Origin: Clostridium lentum
GTDB taxonomy: Bacteria; Bacillota; Clostridia; Clostridiales; Clostridiaceae
DNA length: 64,000 nt
Assembly (NCBI RefSeq): GCF_014287815.1
Contig: NZ_JACOOQ010000016.1
Location: forward strand, 1 to 64,000
Reading direction: 5' to 3'
This document shows positions 16,367 to 26,332 of this stretch, one piece after another (positions within the stretch are counted from its first letter, which is position 1; every line of letters begins with the position of its first letter). The notes below the pieces were generated by a model. That model searched no databases, was not told where the DNA came from, and saw only the letters and a program-made list of their open reading frames with translations. The position numbers and the translations under genes were made by a program.

Positions 16367-17032
16367 TTGAAAAAAATATTATTAATTATAATGATAGTAA
16401 GTTTACTAATTCCTTTTAAAATACCTATGGCATACAAAGAATTTGATTATTCTAGAACAAGTGAAAATGATGAAGATTTTCCTTATCCTAAATTAGATGA
16501 TTTAATGAAAGAGTTAAAAGAGAAAAGGAAACAGATTGAACAGCAAAGATTAGAGGAAATTAAGGCAAAAAAAATTGAACAAGGTGAATTAATTGATGAG
16601 TCTGCTGAAGAAAATAATGATGATAAAAAAAATCATGAAAAAGTTGAAAAAAACAAAGAGCAGGAAGTAATTCCATCATTAATAGTTAGACTTAGAGGTA
16701 AGCATTCAGAAAAATATCTTTGCTCATATAGCTTTATAGAAGTTGAAAATAACTCTGAGAAAATAATAGCAAAAGATATTATCACTGATTATGAAAAACT
16801 CCTTAAAAAATCATCTTTAAAAGTCAGAGCTAATGAGAACATTAACTTTGAGTTTAGTACTGTACCTAAAAATGTCACAGTTTCAATATGGAATTTAGAT
16901 AATAAAGCCTTAACTGTCAAAAGAGGCTGCATTAAAGTTCCAGATTTAGAGGGAAAATATGTGCTTATTGTTAAAGGAAATTATAAAAATGGCTTTGTTA
17001 AATATGCTGTAGTAGTAGATATAAGAAAATAA
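16367..17032 (+). CDS. Exported protein with charged coiled-coil segment, unknown function
   Basis: This 221-residue protein starts at TTG after GGAGGG. A signal peptide-like start (KKILLIIMIVSLLIPF, residues 2-17) is followed by a very charged helical stretch (about 40-100, rich in K and E) and a C-terminal beta-rich domain (about 105-220) that may be Ig-like (VRANENINFEFS, GKYVLIVKGNYKNG). I do not recognise a named family. It is 26 bases upstream of tepA on the same strand, so the two are probably co-transcribed. Confidence 0.75.
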   Translation: MKKILLIIMIVSLLIPFKIPMAYKEFDYSRTSENDEDFPYPKLDDLMKELKEKRKQIEQQRLEEIKAKKIEQGELIDESAEENNDDKKNHEKVEKNKEQEVIPSLIVRLRGKHSEKYLCSYSFIEVENNSEKIIAKDIITDYEKLLKKSSLKVRANENINFEFSTVPKNVTVSIWNLDNKALTVKRGCIKVPDLEGKYVLIVKGNYKNGFVKYAVVVDIRK

Positions 17033-17058
17033 AATACTTGTTAGAAAGGACATTAACT

Positions 17059-17811
17059 ATGAACGAAACTTTTGAGGAAAAGAAACATATAAGTGAATTA
17101 AATCCTGAAATTAGCGATGAAAATGACAAAAACGAAAAAAATACTCCTCCTATTACCAGTTGGAAACCTCAATCAGAAAGAATTGAAGAAATAAAAGAAT
17201 TGGGTACTAATAATAAAAATCAAAGTGTGCAAGTACTACCTATAATTGGGCAAATTGAAGGGCATATGGTACTTCCACCACAAACAAAAACAACAAAATA
17301 TGAACATATAGTACCACAATTAATATCCATACAGCAAAATGATGATGTAAAGGGTCTACTTATTGTATTAAATACTGTAGGAGGAGATGTTGAAGCAGGG
17401 CTTGCTATTGCAGAAATGATTAGGTCTATTGCAAAACCAACTGTTTCTATAGTAATTGGTGGAGGACATTCAATTGGAGTACCACTTGCAACTTCAGCAG
17501 ATTATTCATTTATAACACCATCTGCTACAATGATAGTTCATCCTGTAAGAATGAATGGATTTGTTATTGGTGTAGCACAAACATTTAATTATTTTAAGAA
17601 AATGCAAGAACGTATAAATAACTTTATTGTACGTACTTCACATATTGATAAAGAAACTCTTGAACAAATGATGTTAAGATCTGATGAACTACTAAATGAT
17701 GTAGGAACAATTCTAATTGGTAATCAAGCAGTAGAATGTGGTCTTATTGATGAAGTAGGAGGAATAACTCAAGCACTAAACAAACTTAATGAATTAATTG
17801 GAATTAAATAA
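17059..17811 (+). CDS. tepA: ClpP-like serine protease, TepA family
   Basis: This 250-residue protein has a ClpP/crotonase fold. After a disordered charged N-terminal tail (about 60 residues) come PIIGQIEGH, LIVLNTVGGDVEAG, the nucleophile segment GGGHSIGVPLA and the catalytic histidine segment MIVHPVRMNG. TepA (YmfB) was linked to protein translocation in Bacillus subtilis; some members process small peptides. ATG 17059 is preferred because AGAAAGGAC is correctly spaced; a TTG at 17038 would extend it by seven residues. The tepA-ftsK neighbourhood is conserved in Firmicutes. Confidence 0.88.
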   Translation: MNETFEEKKHISELNPEISDENDKNEKNTPPITSWKPQSERIEEIKELGTNNKNQSVQVLPIIGQIEGHMVLPPQTKTTKYEHIVPQLISIQQNDDVKGLLIVLNTVGGDVEAGLAIAEMIRSIAKPTVSIVIGGGHSIGVPLATSADYSFITPSATMIVHPVRMNGFVIGVAQTFNYFKKMQERINNFIVRTSHIDKETLEQMMLRSDELLNDVGTILIGNQAVECGLIDEVGGITQALNKLNELIGIK

Positions 17812-17821
17812 AAAGATTAGT

Positions 17822-17857
17822 AAAAAAGAAATCCTTATTTATGGATTTCTTTTTTTA
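17822..17857 (+). terminator. Terminator after tepA
   Basis: A perfect stem pairs AAAAAAGAAATCC with GGATTTCTTTTTT and is followed by more T. Confidence 0.88.
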
Positions 17858-17936
17858 ATAAATCTATTTTAATTAAATTTATACTATAATATAATTAATC
17901 TATTAAATTTATTTAACATTTACTAGGGGGGATAAA

Positions 17937-20291
17937 ATGGCTAAAAATAAAAAAAAGCCAATGAATAAAAAAAATACTAATGAAAATTCCAATAATAAAA
18001 CTGATATAAAAGGCATAATTTTAATTAGTCTAGGTTTAATATTAGCTCTGGCTATATATACAAATTTTGCTGGTGCTCTATCTATTTTTGCAAGGAAAAT
18101 TATTTTTAATTTAATAGGTATATTGTCATTAGGACTTCCTATATATCTAATTTACTTTGGAATTAATCTTATAAAGTTTAAGAGCAATATCAAATATGCA
18201 AGAAAGATTATAGGTATAACAGTTATATATGTAATAATTGGGTTGTTCTTTGCTACTGTTAAAATTCAAACAGTTGATTCTATAGGATTCTCTAATACAT
18301 TAAGAGATATTTTAAGTTATGATGGATTTAATATCCATGGAGGCCTTCTATGCCATATTATCGCATATCCTTTATCAATGCTAGTAGGATTTCTAGGTGC
18401 CTATATATTTTATATAACTTTTGCTATTATAAGTTCTGTGTTATTAATGGACATAACATTATATGAAGTATATACGGAGATTGTAAATAAATTTAAATCT
18501 AGAAAAAAAGCTATTAGAAAGTTTAAATCTTCAAATAAAAAAGCTTCTTCACCATCTATTGCAATTGATGATTCATCAGAAGATAAATTTATAAAAGATA
18601 TCAATAATAAAATTAAGATATTAGACTTTATGAGAAATTCTGAAATTAAGGACAATGTTGATACATTACCTGAAATAAATATCCATATATCTGAAGAAGA
18701 TAATACTCTTGATGAATATAATGTAGAGCTTTTTAGTAATATAAAGCATTCTAGTACTAAACATAATAAAGGAATTACTGAATCTGAAAAAAATGTTGTA
18801 ACTAAAGAAATTGATACAATGCTTAATACAAGTAAAGAAAATTCTATTAAAATTTATACTTACCCAAAACTGGACTTATTGAATAATAATGCTAAATCTA
18901 AAATGAAAAATGAAGACAAACAAGATCTTTTTGATAATGCTAATAAATTGGAAGATACCTTGATGAGTTTTGGTGTAGAAGCAAAAGTGTTACAGGTTAC
19001 TAAAGGGCCATCGGTAACACGCTTTGAAATCCAGCCTAGCCCAGGCGTTAAAGTTTCGAAAATTGTAAATTTACAGGATGATATTGCTTTAGGACTTGCA
19101 GCTAGTGCCGTAAGAATGGAGGCACCTATTCCAGGTAAATCAGCTATAGGCATAGAAGTACCTAATAAAAAGCAAACTCCAGTATTCTTGAGAGAGGTAC
19201 TTGATTCTAAGGAGTTCCAAGAAAGCACAAAGAAGATTTCTTTTGCTTTAGGTAAGGATATCACTGGTACATGTATCGTTGGTGATTTAAGTGAAATGCC
19301 TCATATGCTTATTGCAGGAGCTACAGGTTCTGGAAAGTCTGTATGCATCAATTCACTTATAGTGAGTCTTTTATATAAATATTCACCTGATGAAATAAAG
19401 CTATTGATGATTGACCCTAAGGTTGTTGAACTTAGTATTTATAATGGAATTCCTCACTTGCTAATTCCAGTAGTCACAGAACCTAAAAAAGCAGCAGGTG
19501 CCTTAAATTGGGCTGTAAATGAAATGGATAAAAGATATGAACTATTTACTAAATATAAAGTTAAAAACATAAAATCTTATAACCAGCAAGTTGATAAAGG
19601 TTTTATAAGCGAAAAGCTTCCTTATATAGTTCTAATTGTAGATGAGCTTGCTGACTTAATGATGACATGCCCTAATGATGTAGAAGACTACATATGTAGA
19701 CTTGCACAAAAAGCTAGAGCAGCAGGTATACATCTTATTATAGCTACTCAAAGGCCTTCCGTAGATGTAATAACAGGTGTAATAAAAGCTAATATTCCAT
19801 CAAGAATATCTTTTGCTGTTTCATCAGGTGTCGACTCTAGAACAATTCTTGATCAAACAGGTGCTGAGAAATTATTAGGAAGAGGTGATATGCTTTACTC
19901 TCCAATGGGTGCTAATAAACCACTTAGAATACAAGGGGCATTTATATCTGAAGAGGAAGTGGAAAATGTAGTAGACTTTATAAAAAGTAGTGAAGATGAA
20001 GTAAATTATAGAGAGGAAATCATTGAACATATTAATAATGAAAACTTATCCTCTAGCAGTCACAGTGGTGATAGCGAAGAAAATGATGAACTTTTAGATG
20101 AAGCAATTAAGCTTGTAGTTGAATACCAACAGGCATCTACGTCCTTTATACAAAGAAAGCTTAGAATTGGATTTAATAGAGCTTCAAGGATTATGGAAGA
20201 GCTTGAGGCTAAGGGTATAATTTCTGAAAGAGATGGTAGTAAGCCAAGACAAGTGCTTATAGCAAAAGATGAAATTTATAATGAACAGTAA
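17937..20291 (+). CDS. ftsK: DNA translocase FtsK/SpoIIIE
   Basis: This 784-residue protein is a hexameric motor that pumps chromosomal DNA through the closing septum. Four membrane helices lie in the first 180 residues, then an acidic linker, then the RecA-like motor: Walker A GATGSGKS (about residue 461), Walker B IVLIVDELADLMM and the IIATQRPSVD segment. The last 65 residues form the gamma winged-helix domain that reads orienting sequences (SFIQRKLRIGFNRASRIMEE). The length matches the FtsK/SpoIIIE type. Clostridia often have a single enzyme for division and sporulation; the sequence does not tell the two roles apart. GGGGGGAT precedes the ATG. Confidence 0.95.
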   Translation: MAKNKKKPMNKKNTNENSNNKTDIKGIILISLGLILALAIYTNFAGALSIFARKIIFNLIGILSLGLPIYLIYFGINLIKFKSNIKYARKIIGITVIYVIIGLFFATVKIQTVDSIGFSNTLRDILSYDGFNIHGGLLCHIIAYPLSMLVGFLGAYIFYITFAIISSVLLMDITLYEVYTEIVNKFKSRKKAIRKFKSSNKKASSPSIAIDDSSEDKFIKDINNKIKILDFMRNSEIKDNVDTLPEINIHISEEDNTLDEYNVELFSNIKHSSTKHNKGITESEKNVVTKEIDTMLNTSKENSIKIYTYPKLDLLNNNAKSKMKNEDKQDLFDNANKLEDTLMSFGVEAKVLQVTKGPSVTRFEIQPSPGVKVSKIVNLQDDIALGLAASAVRMEAPIPGKSAIGIEVPNKKQTPVFLREVLDSKEFQESTKKISFALGKDITGTCIVGDLSEMPHMLIAGATGSGKSVCINSLIVSLLYKYSPDEIKLLMIDPKVVELSIYNGIPHLLIPVVTEPKKAAGALNWAVNEMDKRYELFTKYKVKNIKSYNQQVDKGFISEKLPYIVLIVDELADLMMTCPNDVEDYICRLAQKARAAGIHLIIATQRPSVDVITGVIKANIPSRISFAVSSGVDSRTILDQTGAEKLLGRGDMLYSPMGANKPLRIQGAFISEEEVENVVDFIKSSEDEVNYREEIIEHINNENLSSSSHSGDSEENDELLDEAIKLVVEYQQASTSFIQRKLRIGFNRASRIMEELEAKGIISERDGSKPRQVLIAKDEIYNEQ

Positions 20292-20371
20292 TACAAAATA
20301 CTTGTAAATATATCTGTGTTCAATTAAAATAAGTTATGGTTAAATACAAAACACTTAGGAGGAAAAGAAGT

Positions 20372-21709
20372 TTGAGTAAGTTTAAAGTAGGAATGGTCAG
20401 CCTTGGCTGTGATAAAAATAGAGTTGATTCTGAATTAATATTAGGTTCAATCAATAAGTTTTATGAAATAACAAATAATCCTAAAGAAGCTGAAATAATA
20501 ATAATTAATACTTGTGGATTTATTGAAAGTGCTAAACAGGAATCAATTGATACCATCTTAGAAATGGCAGAATACAAAAAAACACACAAATGCAAAATGA
20601 TTATTGCAACAGGATGTTTAACTCAAAGATATGGTGATGAGCTTTTAGAATTAATTCCAGAAATTGATATATTAATGGGTGTTAATGACTACATGAAGCT
20701 ACACAAGCTTATTGTTGATTTTATAAAGACAGAACAAAGAGTTTCATCAACTACTTATAAGGATGAAGGAGTAAATGAGGGAGAAAGAATATTAACTACA
20801 AATTCACACACTGCTTATCTTAGAATTGCTGAAGGATGCAATAATTTCTGCACTTACTGTATAATTCCTAAAATAAGAGGGAAATTTAGAAGTAGAAGCA
20901 AAGAATCCATATTAGCGGAGGCAACTTCATTAGTAAATCAAGGCGTTAAGGAAATAATATTAATTGCTCAAGATTTAACTAACTATGGTGAAGATTTATA
21001 TGGGAAGAATGAGTTACATGTTTTAATAAATGAAATATCTAATATAAAAGGACTAGAATGGATAAGACTTCTTTATTGTTATCCTGAAGAAATAACTGAT
21101 GAATTAATAGAAGTTATAGCTAATAATCCAAAAGTTATGAAATACCTAGATTTACCAATTCAACACATAAGCAATAATATCTTAAAAATGATGGCGAGAA
21201 AGACTAATAAAGAAACTATCATTGGCAAAATTAATTTATTACGTGAAAAAGTACCTGGTATAACTTTACGAACATCATTAATTGTTGGATTCCCTGGTGA
21301 AACTGAAGAAGATTTTAATGAGCTATGTAGATTCTTAAAGAATTACAAGCTTGATAACGTAGGCGTATTTACTTATTCACAAGAAGAAGGAACAGCTGCT
21401 GCTAAATTACCAAATCAAGTAGATGAAGATGTTAAAATCAAAAGAAAAGAAAAGCTTATGAATATTCAAAGAGGTATTGTTAAAGATTTAAATAAATTGA
21501 AAATTGGAAATATATATGATACTATTATAGATGGCAGTACTGGAGAATATTACATAGGAAGAAATTATGAAATGGCTCCAGAAATAGATGGCTTAATTTA
21601 TATTACTAAGGGGAAAGTGCTTAAAAAAGGTGATATAATTAAAGTCAAGATAACAAATATTATGGAATATGATTTGGTGGGAGATGTTTGGAATGAATCT
21701 AGCAAATAA
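20372..21709 (+). CDS. rimO: Ribosomal protein S12 methylthiotransferase RimO
   Basis: This 445-residue radical-SAM enzyme adds a methylthio group to an aspartate of ribosomal protein S12. The N-terminal MTTase domain begins [17 protein letters not shown], the RimO-specific version, and holds cysteines for the auxiliary Fe-S cluster. The radical-SAM motif CNNFCTYC is near residue 150, and a TRAM domain ends the protein. I chose TTG 20372, nine bases after AGGAGG; an ATG at 20336 would lie upstream of that site. The gene overlaps pgsA by 17 bases. Confidence 0.95.
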   Translation: MSKFKVGMVSLGCDKNRVDSELILGSINKFYEITNNPKEAEIIIINTCGFIESAKQESIDTILEMAEYKKTHKCKMIIATGCLTQRYGDELLELIPEIDILMGVNDYMKLHKLIVDFIKTEQRVSSTTYKDEGVNEGERILTTNSHTAYLRIAEGCNNFCTYCIIPKIRGKFRSRSKESILAEATSLVNQGVKEIILIAQDLTNYGEDLYGKNELHVLINEISNIKGLEWIRLLYCYPEEITDELIEVIANNPKVMKYLDLPIQHISNNILKMMARKTNKETIIGKINLLREKVPGITLRTSLIVGFPGETEEDFNELCRFLKNYKLDNVGVFTYSQEEGTAAAKLPNQVDEDVKIKRKEKLMNIQRGIVKDLNKLKIGNIYDTIIDGSTGEYYIGRNYEMAPEIDGLIYITKGKVLKKGDIIKVKITNIMEYDLVGDVWNESSK

Positions 21710-22283
21710 ATTAACTTTGTTAAGAGTTATTTTAGTTCCTGTATTCTTAATTTTTTTAATTGGGAAAGGAATTCCTTATGGTTCAATAATAGCTACATTA
21801 ATATTTATAATAGCTTCATTAACTGATCAGCTGGATGGATATATAGCAAGAAGTAGAAACCAAATAACTAACTTCGGTAAGTTTATGGATCCATTAGCTG
21901 ATAAATTATTAGTTACAGCTGCATTAATTTCACTAGTTGAATTACATTTAATACCTAGCTGGGCTGCAGTAATAATAATTGCAAGAGAATTTGCTGTATC
22001 TGGACTTAGAACTGTCGCTGCTTCAGAAGGTATTGTAATAGCTGCCAGCTGGTGGGGAAAAATTAAGACAGTTACTCAAATAATAGCTATTTTACTATTA
22101 TTGTTACAATTTAATATTGAATCAATACAATCATTAAATAGTTCATTTGAAGCAAGTGCATTTTTAAATAACTTCTTTGCATATGCTCCAAAAATAGCAT
22201 TATTTATAGCAGTAGCTATGACTATAATTTCTGGAATTGACTACTTTATAAAAAATAAAGGTGCAATTTCAACAAATAAATAG
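21693..22283 (+). CDS. pgsA: CDP-diacylglycerol-glycerol-3-phosphate 3-phosphatidyltransferase
   Basis: This 196-residue membrane enzyme makes phosphatidylglycerol phosphate, the committed step to phosphatidylglycerol and cardiolipin. The CDP-alcohol phosphotransferase signature DG-x2-AR-x8-G-x3-D-x3-D is complete (DGYIARS, then [10 protein letters not shown]). Four to six membrane helices are visible. ATG 21693 (MNLANKLT) is preceded by GGTGGGAG inside the end of rimO, so translation is coupled. A terminator follows. Confidence 0.95.
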   Translation: MNLANKLTLLRVILVPVFLIFLIGKGIPYGSIIATLIFIIASLTDQLDGYIARSRNQITNFGKFMDPLADKLLVTAALISLVELHLIPSWAAVIIIAREFAVSGLRTVAASEGIVIAASWWGKIKTVTQIIAILLLLLQFNIESIQSLNSSFEASAFLNNFFAYAPKIALFIAVAMTIISGIDYFIKNKGAISTNK

Positions 22284-22314
22284 TTTAAAATATTAAAAAT
22301 AGGTTATACTTAAG

Positions 22315-22350
22315 AAAGTTCCTTCTATGTATTGTTTAGATGGAACTTTT
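22315..22350 (+). terminator. Terminator after pgsA
   Basis: AAAGTTCC (22315-22322) pairs with GGAACTTT (22342-22349), extended inside by TCTA/TAGA. Confidence 0.75.
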
Positions 22351-22379
22351 AACGTATAGTAAAAACTATTATATTTTTA

Positions 22380-22429
22380 TTGACTAACAGAACTATTTTG
22401 TTTATAATTTATTCATGGAACAAATGTTC
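22380..22429 (+). promoter_or_regulatory. recA promoter with SOS box
   Basis: TTGACT (22380-22385) and TATAAT (22403-22408) are 17 bases apart. The perfect palindrome GAACAAATGTTC (22418-22429) begins nine bases after the -10, just before the ribosome binding site. It matches the GAACnnnnGTTC form of the LexA box, so LexA would block initiation or early elongation. Confidence 0.9.
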
Positions 22430-22446
22430 GAGAAAGGGTGAAGTTA

Positions 22447-23490
22447 ATGGCAAATATCGATATGGATAAAATGAAAGCTATCGAAAATGCAATGGGACAG
22501 ATAGAAAAACAATTTGGTAAAGGTTCAATAATGAAATTAGGAGAACATAGCTCACTAAATGTTGATGCTATTTCTACTGGTTCTCTAGATTTAGATATAG
22601 CTTTAGGAATTGGCGGTGTACCTAGAGGAAGAATAATTGAGATATACGGACCAGAAAGTTCTGGTAAAACAACAGTAGCATTACATATTTCAGCTGAAGC
22701 TCAAAAAAGAGGAGGAGCAGTAGCGTTTATCGATGCTGAACATGCTTTGGATCCTAGTTATGCAAGAAATGTTGGAGTTGATACTGAAAATCTAATCGTT
22801 TCTCAACCAGATACTGGTGAGCAAGGATTAGAAATTACAGAAGCATTAGTTCGTTCAGGTGCTATTGATGTTGTAGTAGTTGACTCTGTTGCTGCTTTAG
22901 TGCCTAGAGCTGAAATTGAGGGAGAAATGGGTGATTCTCACGTTGGTCTTCAAGCAAGATTAATGTCTCAAGCTTTAAGAAAATTAACAGGTACAATTAA
23001 TAAGTCAAACTGTATTGTAATATTCATTAATCAATTAAGAGAAAAAGTTGGAGTAATGTTTGGTAATCCAGAAACAACTACAGGTGGTAGAGCGCTTAAA
23101 TTTTATTCTTCAATAAGAATGGATGTTAGAAGAATAGATTCTATCAAACAAGGTGATGAAATAATAGGTAATAGAACTAGAGTTAAAATAATGAAAAATA
23201 AGGTTGCCCCTCCATTTAAGGTAGCTGAATTTGATATTATGTACAACGAAGGTATTTCTAAAGTTGGAAATATTGTAGATGTAGGCGTTAAAGAAAGCAT
23301 AGTTCAAAAGAGTGGAGCTTGGTTCTCTTATAATGATATCAGACTAGGTCAAGGTAGAGAAAATGCTAAGCAATACTTAAGAGAAAATCCTGAAATAGCT
23401 TTAGAAATTGAAAATCAAATCAGAAGCAAATATGATTTACCTATAAATCAAGATAACGTTAAGGTTGCATCAGAAAAGGCTGAAGAATAA
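22447..23490 (+). CDS. recA: Recombinase RecA
   Basis: This 347-residue recombinase forms the filament on single-stranded DNA, drives strand exchange and triggers LexA cleavage. Walker [10 protein letters not shown] is near residue 66, followed by the L1 loop region ([20 protein letters not shown]) and the L2 region with the [21 protein letters not shown] segment. No intein or insertion is present. ATG 22447 follows AAAGGGTG. Expression is monocistronic between terminators and under the SOS box upstream. Confidence 0.98.
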   Translation: MANIDMDKMKAIENAMGQIEKQFGKGSIMKLGEHSSLNVDAISTGSLDLDIALGIGGVPRGRIIEIYGPESSGKTTVALHISAEAQKRGGAVAFIDAEHALDPSYARNVGVDTENLIVSQPDTGEQGLEITEALVRSGAIDVVVVDSVAALVPRAEIEGEMGDSHVGLQARLMSQALRKLTGTINKSNCIVIFINQLREKVGVMFGNPETTTGGRALKFYSSIRMDVRRIDSIKQGDEIIGNRTRVKIMKNKVAPPFKVAEFDIMYNEGISKVGNIVDVGVKESIVQKSGAWFSYNDIRLGQGRENAKQYLRENPEIALEIENQIRSKYDLPINQDNVKVASEKAEE

Positions 23491-23495
23491 TTAAT

Positions 23496-23526
23496 AAAAA
23501 AATCGCTCTACAGCGATTTTTTTTTG
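23496..23526 (+). terminator. Terminator after recA
   Basis: AAAAAATCGCT pairs with AGCGATTTTTT around a four-base loop, with a long T run. Confidence 0.92.
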
Positions 23527-23740
23527 TTGTATAAACAAAATAAGATAGGATATAATAATAAGGTAATTGCTTATTAATAAAATATGATAAAATCAACTAA
23601 ACTTGACATAATTTTATTTATAAGATAAAATAATAACAAATACTGGTTTATCATATTCAAGGTTCAGTGAGAATAATATGACACCTACTACGCTTTTATT
23701 TTTATATATACGTATAATTAATATGCTAGGAGGTGTTGGA

Positions 23741-25282
23741 ATGAATATATTACTAATAATATTATGTAATATTATTGTGTTAGCAATTATAAGTTTCATA
23801 ATTTATAAGCTGATACAAACAGCCACAAAAAAAAGAGTCAGTATTTTAGAGAATGAAGCAGAAGAGTTACTTAAAAAAGCGACACGAGAAGCGGAAGCTA
23901 CTAAAAAAGAATCTATTTTAGAGGCAAAAGAAGAAGTTCACAGACTTAGAAGTGATTTTGATAAAGAATCTCGTGAGAGAAGAAATGAAGTTCAAAGACT
24001 TGAAAGAAGAGTTATTCAAAGAGAAGAAACTCTTGATAAAAAAAGTGACCTTTTGGAGAAAAAAGAGGAAACTATCAATAAAAGACTGCGTGAAATAGAT
24101 GAAATGGATTTAAATGTGCAAGAATTGTGCAAAAAAAGAAGAGAAGAATTAGAAAAAGTAGCTAATCTATCTTCTGAAGAAGCTAGAGAAATATTATTAG
24201 CTGAAGTTAAAAGAGAAGTATCTCATGAAGCTGCACTAATGATAAAAGAAATTGAATCTAAAGCAAAAGACGAAGCTGATAAGAAAGCTAGAGAGATAAT
24301 CACTACAGCTATTCAACGTTGTGCTGCAGATCATGTTTCAGAATCTACTGTACATGTTGTACCGTTACCAAATGATGAAATGAAGGGTAGAATTATTGGT
24401 AGAGAAGGGCGAAATATAAGAACAATAGAAACATTAACAGGGGTAGATTTAATTATTGATGATACTCCAGAAGCTGTTATATTATCAAGTTTTGATCCAA
24501 TTAGAAGAGAGGTTGCTAGAATAGCACTGGAAAAATTAATAGTTGATGGCAGAATACATCCTGCTAGAATTGAAGAAATGGTTGAAAGAGCTCAAAAGGA
24601 TGTTGAAAATGACATTAAAGAAGAAGGTGAACAAGCAACATTAGAGACTGGTGTACATGGTTTACACCCAGAAATAACTAAACTATTAGGTAGATTAAAG
24701 TATCGTACTAGTTACGGACAAAATGTTTTAAAACATTCTATCGAAGTTGCTTATTTAGCTGCATTAATGGCTTCAGAATTAGGGCTTGATGTTAATTTAG
24801 CAAAAAGAGCAGGTTTACTTCATGATATAGGTAAAGCTGTTGATCAAGAACAAGAAGGTCCTCATGCATTAATAGGAGGAGATTTAGCTAAGAAATATCA
24901 TGAATCTCCATTAGTAGTTAATGCTATTGCAGCACATCATGGCGATGTGGAAATGCTTTCAATGGAAGCAATATTAGTTCAGGCTGCAGATGCAATATCG
25001 GCTGCAAGACCTGGTGCAAGAAGAGAAACTGTAGAAACTTATATTAAGCGTTTAGAAAAGTTAGAAGAAATCGCAAATTCTTATGAGGGTGTAGAAAAGT
25101 CATATGCTATTCAAGCTGGAAGAGAAATAAGAATTATGGTTAAACCGGAAGTATTAGATGATGCTAGTTCAATTGAGTTAGCACGTAATTTAGCTAAGAG
25201 TATTGAAGAACAATTAGAATATCCAGGGCAAATTAAAATTAACGTAATTAGAGAAACTAGAGCAGTTGATTTTGCTAAATAA
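23741..25282 (+). CDS. rny: Ribonuclease Y
   Basis: This 513-residue membrane-anchored endoribonuclease initiates mRNA decay in Firmicutes. It has one N-terminal membrane helix (about 3-24), a long coiled coil (about 30-200), a KH RNA-binding domain with [15 protein letters not shown], and an HD domain with metal-binding LLHDIGKA and AAHHGD. ATG 23741 follows AGGAGGTG and gives the family's standard length; an upstream ATG at 23678 would put extra residues before the anchor and has no ribosome binding site. It sits between recA and spoVS, as in other clostridia. Confidence 0.96.
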   Translation: MNILLIILCNIIVLAIISFIIYKLIQTATKKRVSILENEAEELLKKATREAEATKKESILEAKEEVHRLRSDFDKESRERRNEVQRLERRVIQREETLDKKSDLLEKKEETINKRLREIDEMDLNVQELCKKRREELEKVANLSSEEAREILLAEVKREVSHEAALMIKEIESKAKDEADKKAREIITTAIQRCAADHVSESTVHVVPLPNDEMKGRIIGREGRNIRTIETLTGVDLIIDDTPEAVILSSFDPIRREVARIALEKLIVDGRIHPARIEEMVERAQKDVENDIKEEGEQATLETGVHGLHPEITKLLGRLKYRTSYGQNVLKHSIEVAYLAALMASELGLDVNLAKRAGLLHDIGKAVDQEQEGPHALIGGDLAKKYHESPLVVNAIAAHHGDVEMLSMEAILVQAADAISAARPGARRETVETYIKRLEKLEEIANSYEGVEKSYAIQAGREIRIMVKPEVLDDASSIELARNLAKSIEEQLEYPGQIKINVIRETRAVDFAK

Positions 25283-25287
25283 TAAAT

Positions 25288-25326
25288 AAAAAAAATACAT
25301 TTTGTTTTAACAAAATGTATTTTTTT
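25288..25326 (+). terminator. Terminator after rny
   Basis: A perfect stem with ATACATTTTGTT and AACAAAATGTAT is flanked by A and T runs. Confidence 0.9.
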
Positions 25327-25337
25327 ATAAAATAAAG

Positions 25338-25362
25338 AGGATATTATCACTTTTAATAGAAT
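25338..25362 (+). promoter_or_regulatory. Sigma-H-type promoter for spoVS
   Basis: AGGATAT (25338-25344) and AGAAT (25358-25362) are 13 bases apart, fitting the sigma-H consensus AGGAwwT-(12-14)-rGAAT. In Bacillus subtilis spoVS is transcribed by sigma-H, which supports the call. Confidence 0.6.
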
Positions 25363-25425
25363 ATATATAAGTGTAAGAAGTATTATAATATTAATATTTA
25401 TGTAAACGATTTAGGAGGAATTTGA

Positions 25426-25686
25426 ATGGAAGTATTAAAAGTATCAACAAAATCAAACCCAAATTCAGTTGCAGGTGCTTTAGCTGCAATAATCAAAGAA
25501 AAAAATATAGTTGAAATTCAAGCTGTAGGTGCTGGTGCAATTAATCAAGCTGTTAAAGCCATCGCAATTGCTAGGGGATTTGTAGCACCAAGCGGAAGAG
25601 ATATAGTATGTGTTCCTGCTTTTACTGACATTGAAATAGACGGACAAGAAAGAACCGCTATAAAGTTAATAGTCCAGCCTAGATAA
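25426..25686 (+). CDS. spoVS: Stage V sporulation protein S
   Basis: This 86-residue Alba-like protein is nearly invariant in spore formers: EVLKVSTKSNPNSVAGALAA at the start and GRDIVCVPAFTDIEIDGQER near the end. SpoVS affects septation, coat assembly and dehydration of the spore core; the mechanism is not settled. AGGAGG lies eight bases before ATG. It is monocistronic, with a sigma-H-like promoter upstream and an inverted-repeat element downstream. Confidence 0.97.
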   Translation: MEVLKVSTKSNPNSVAGALAAIIKEKNIVEIQAVGAGAINQAVKAIAIARGFVAPSGRDIVCVPAFTDIEIDGQERTAIKLIVQPR

Positions 25687-25702
25687 CATATATTAAAAAC
25701 TT

Positions 25703-25807
25703 AAAGGGGATGTGGCATTAAGAATAAATAATACAATATATTATGTTGATTTTTAATTATTAAAACAATATATTGTATATAAAATTTTTAGTGCGACATC
25801 CCCTTTT
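25703..25807. mobile_element. MITE-like element with 40-bp imperfect inverted repeats
   Basis: The ends 25703-25742 and 25767-25807 are imperfect inverted repeats of each other, reading AAAGGGGATGTGGCATTAA on the left and AAAAGGGGATGTCGCACTAA on the reverse of the right. Only 24 bases lie between them. The GGGGnTGTCGCACTAA motif recurs at 46191-46224. With no coding sequence, this resembles a miniature inverted-repeat element derived from an IS. It may also act as the spoVS terminator, having a T run at its right end. No target-site duplication is clear. Confidence 0.6.
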
Positions 25808-25949
25808 TTCATATTCCAAGAAATTCATAGTATAAATATAAAAAATAGTGCTTTTTTTCTAAAAGATATACATAATACTTGAAATTATTTTTTTCTCGTT
25901 ATATAATGTAGTAGTTAGGTATATAAAATTAAGTAAAGAGGTGTGTTAG

Positions 25950-26210
25950 ATGGTATCTAAAGAAGTAGTAGTTAACAATGGAACTGGTTTACACGCAAGA
26001 CCAGCGACTTTATTAGTAAAGAAAGCTTCAGCTTTCAAATCAGATGTAAGTATTGAATTTAATGGAAAAAAAGCTAATGTTAAAAGCTTAATCGGAGTTT
26101 TATCTTTAGGAGTAACTAAAGGTGCAGCAATAACTGTAAGCGCTAATGGTGATGATGAAGCTTTAGCTTGCGAAGAAATTGCTAAATTAATCGAAAGCAT
26201 TGAAGAATAA
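25950..26210 (+). CDS. ptsH: Phosphocarrier protein HPr
   Basis: This 86-residue HPr carries phosphate between enzyme I and sugar-specific EII proteins of the PTS. The active-site His15 (GLHARPA) and the regulatory Ser46 (VKSLIGVLSLG), the site of HPr kinase in Firmicutes, are both present, so it can act in sugar uptake and in catabolite control with CcpA. It stands alone, not with ptsI, as often in clostridia. GAGGTGTG precedes the ATG and a terminator follows. Confidence 0.97.
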   Translation: MVSKEVVVNNGTGLHARPATLLVKKASAFKSDVSIEFNGKKANVKSLIGVLSLGVTKGAAITVSANGDDEALACEEIAKLIESIEE

Positions 26211-26212
26211 TA

Positions 26213-26240
26213 AAAAAAAGTGCATTTGTGCACTTTTTTT
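26213..26240 (+). terminator. Terminator after ptsH
   Basis: AAAAAGTGCA pairs with TGCACTTTTT around a short loop, with a T run. Confidence 0.9.
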
Positions 26241-26332
26241 ATTTTTTGAAAAAAACATGTAAAATTTTAATAAAGTATGATATAATACGAATGAAAAAAT
26301 AACTTAATTACTTTTTATTCGGAGGTATTAAT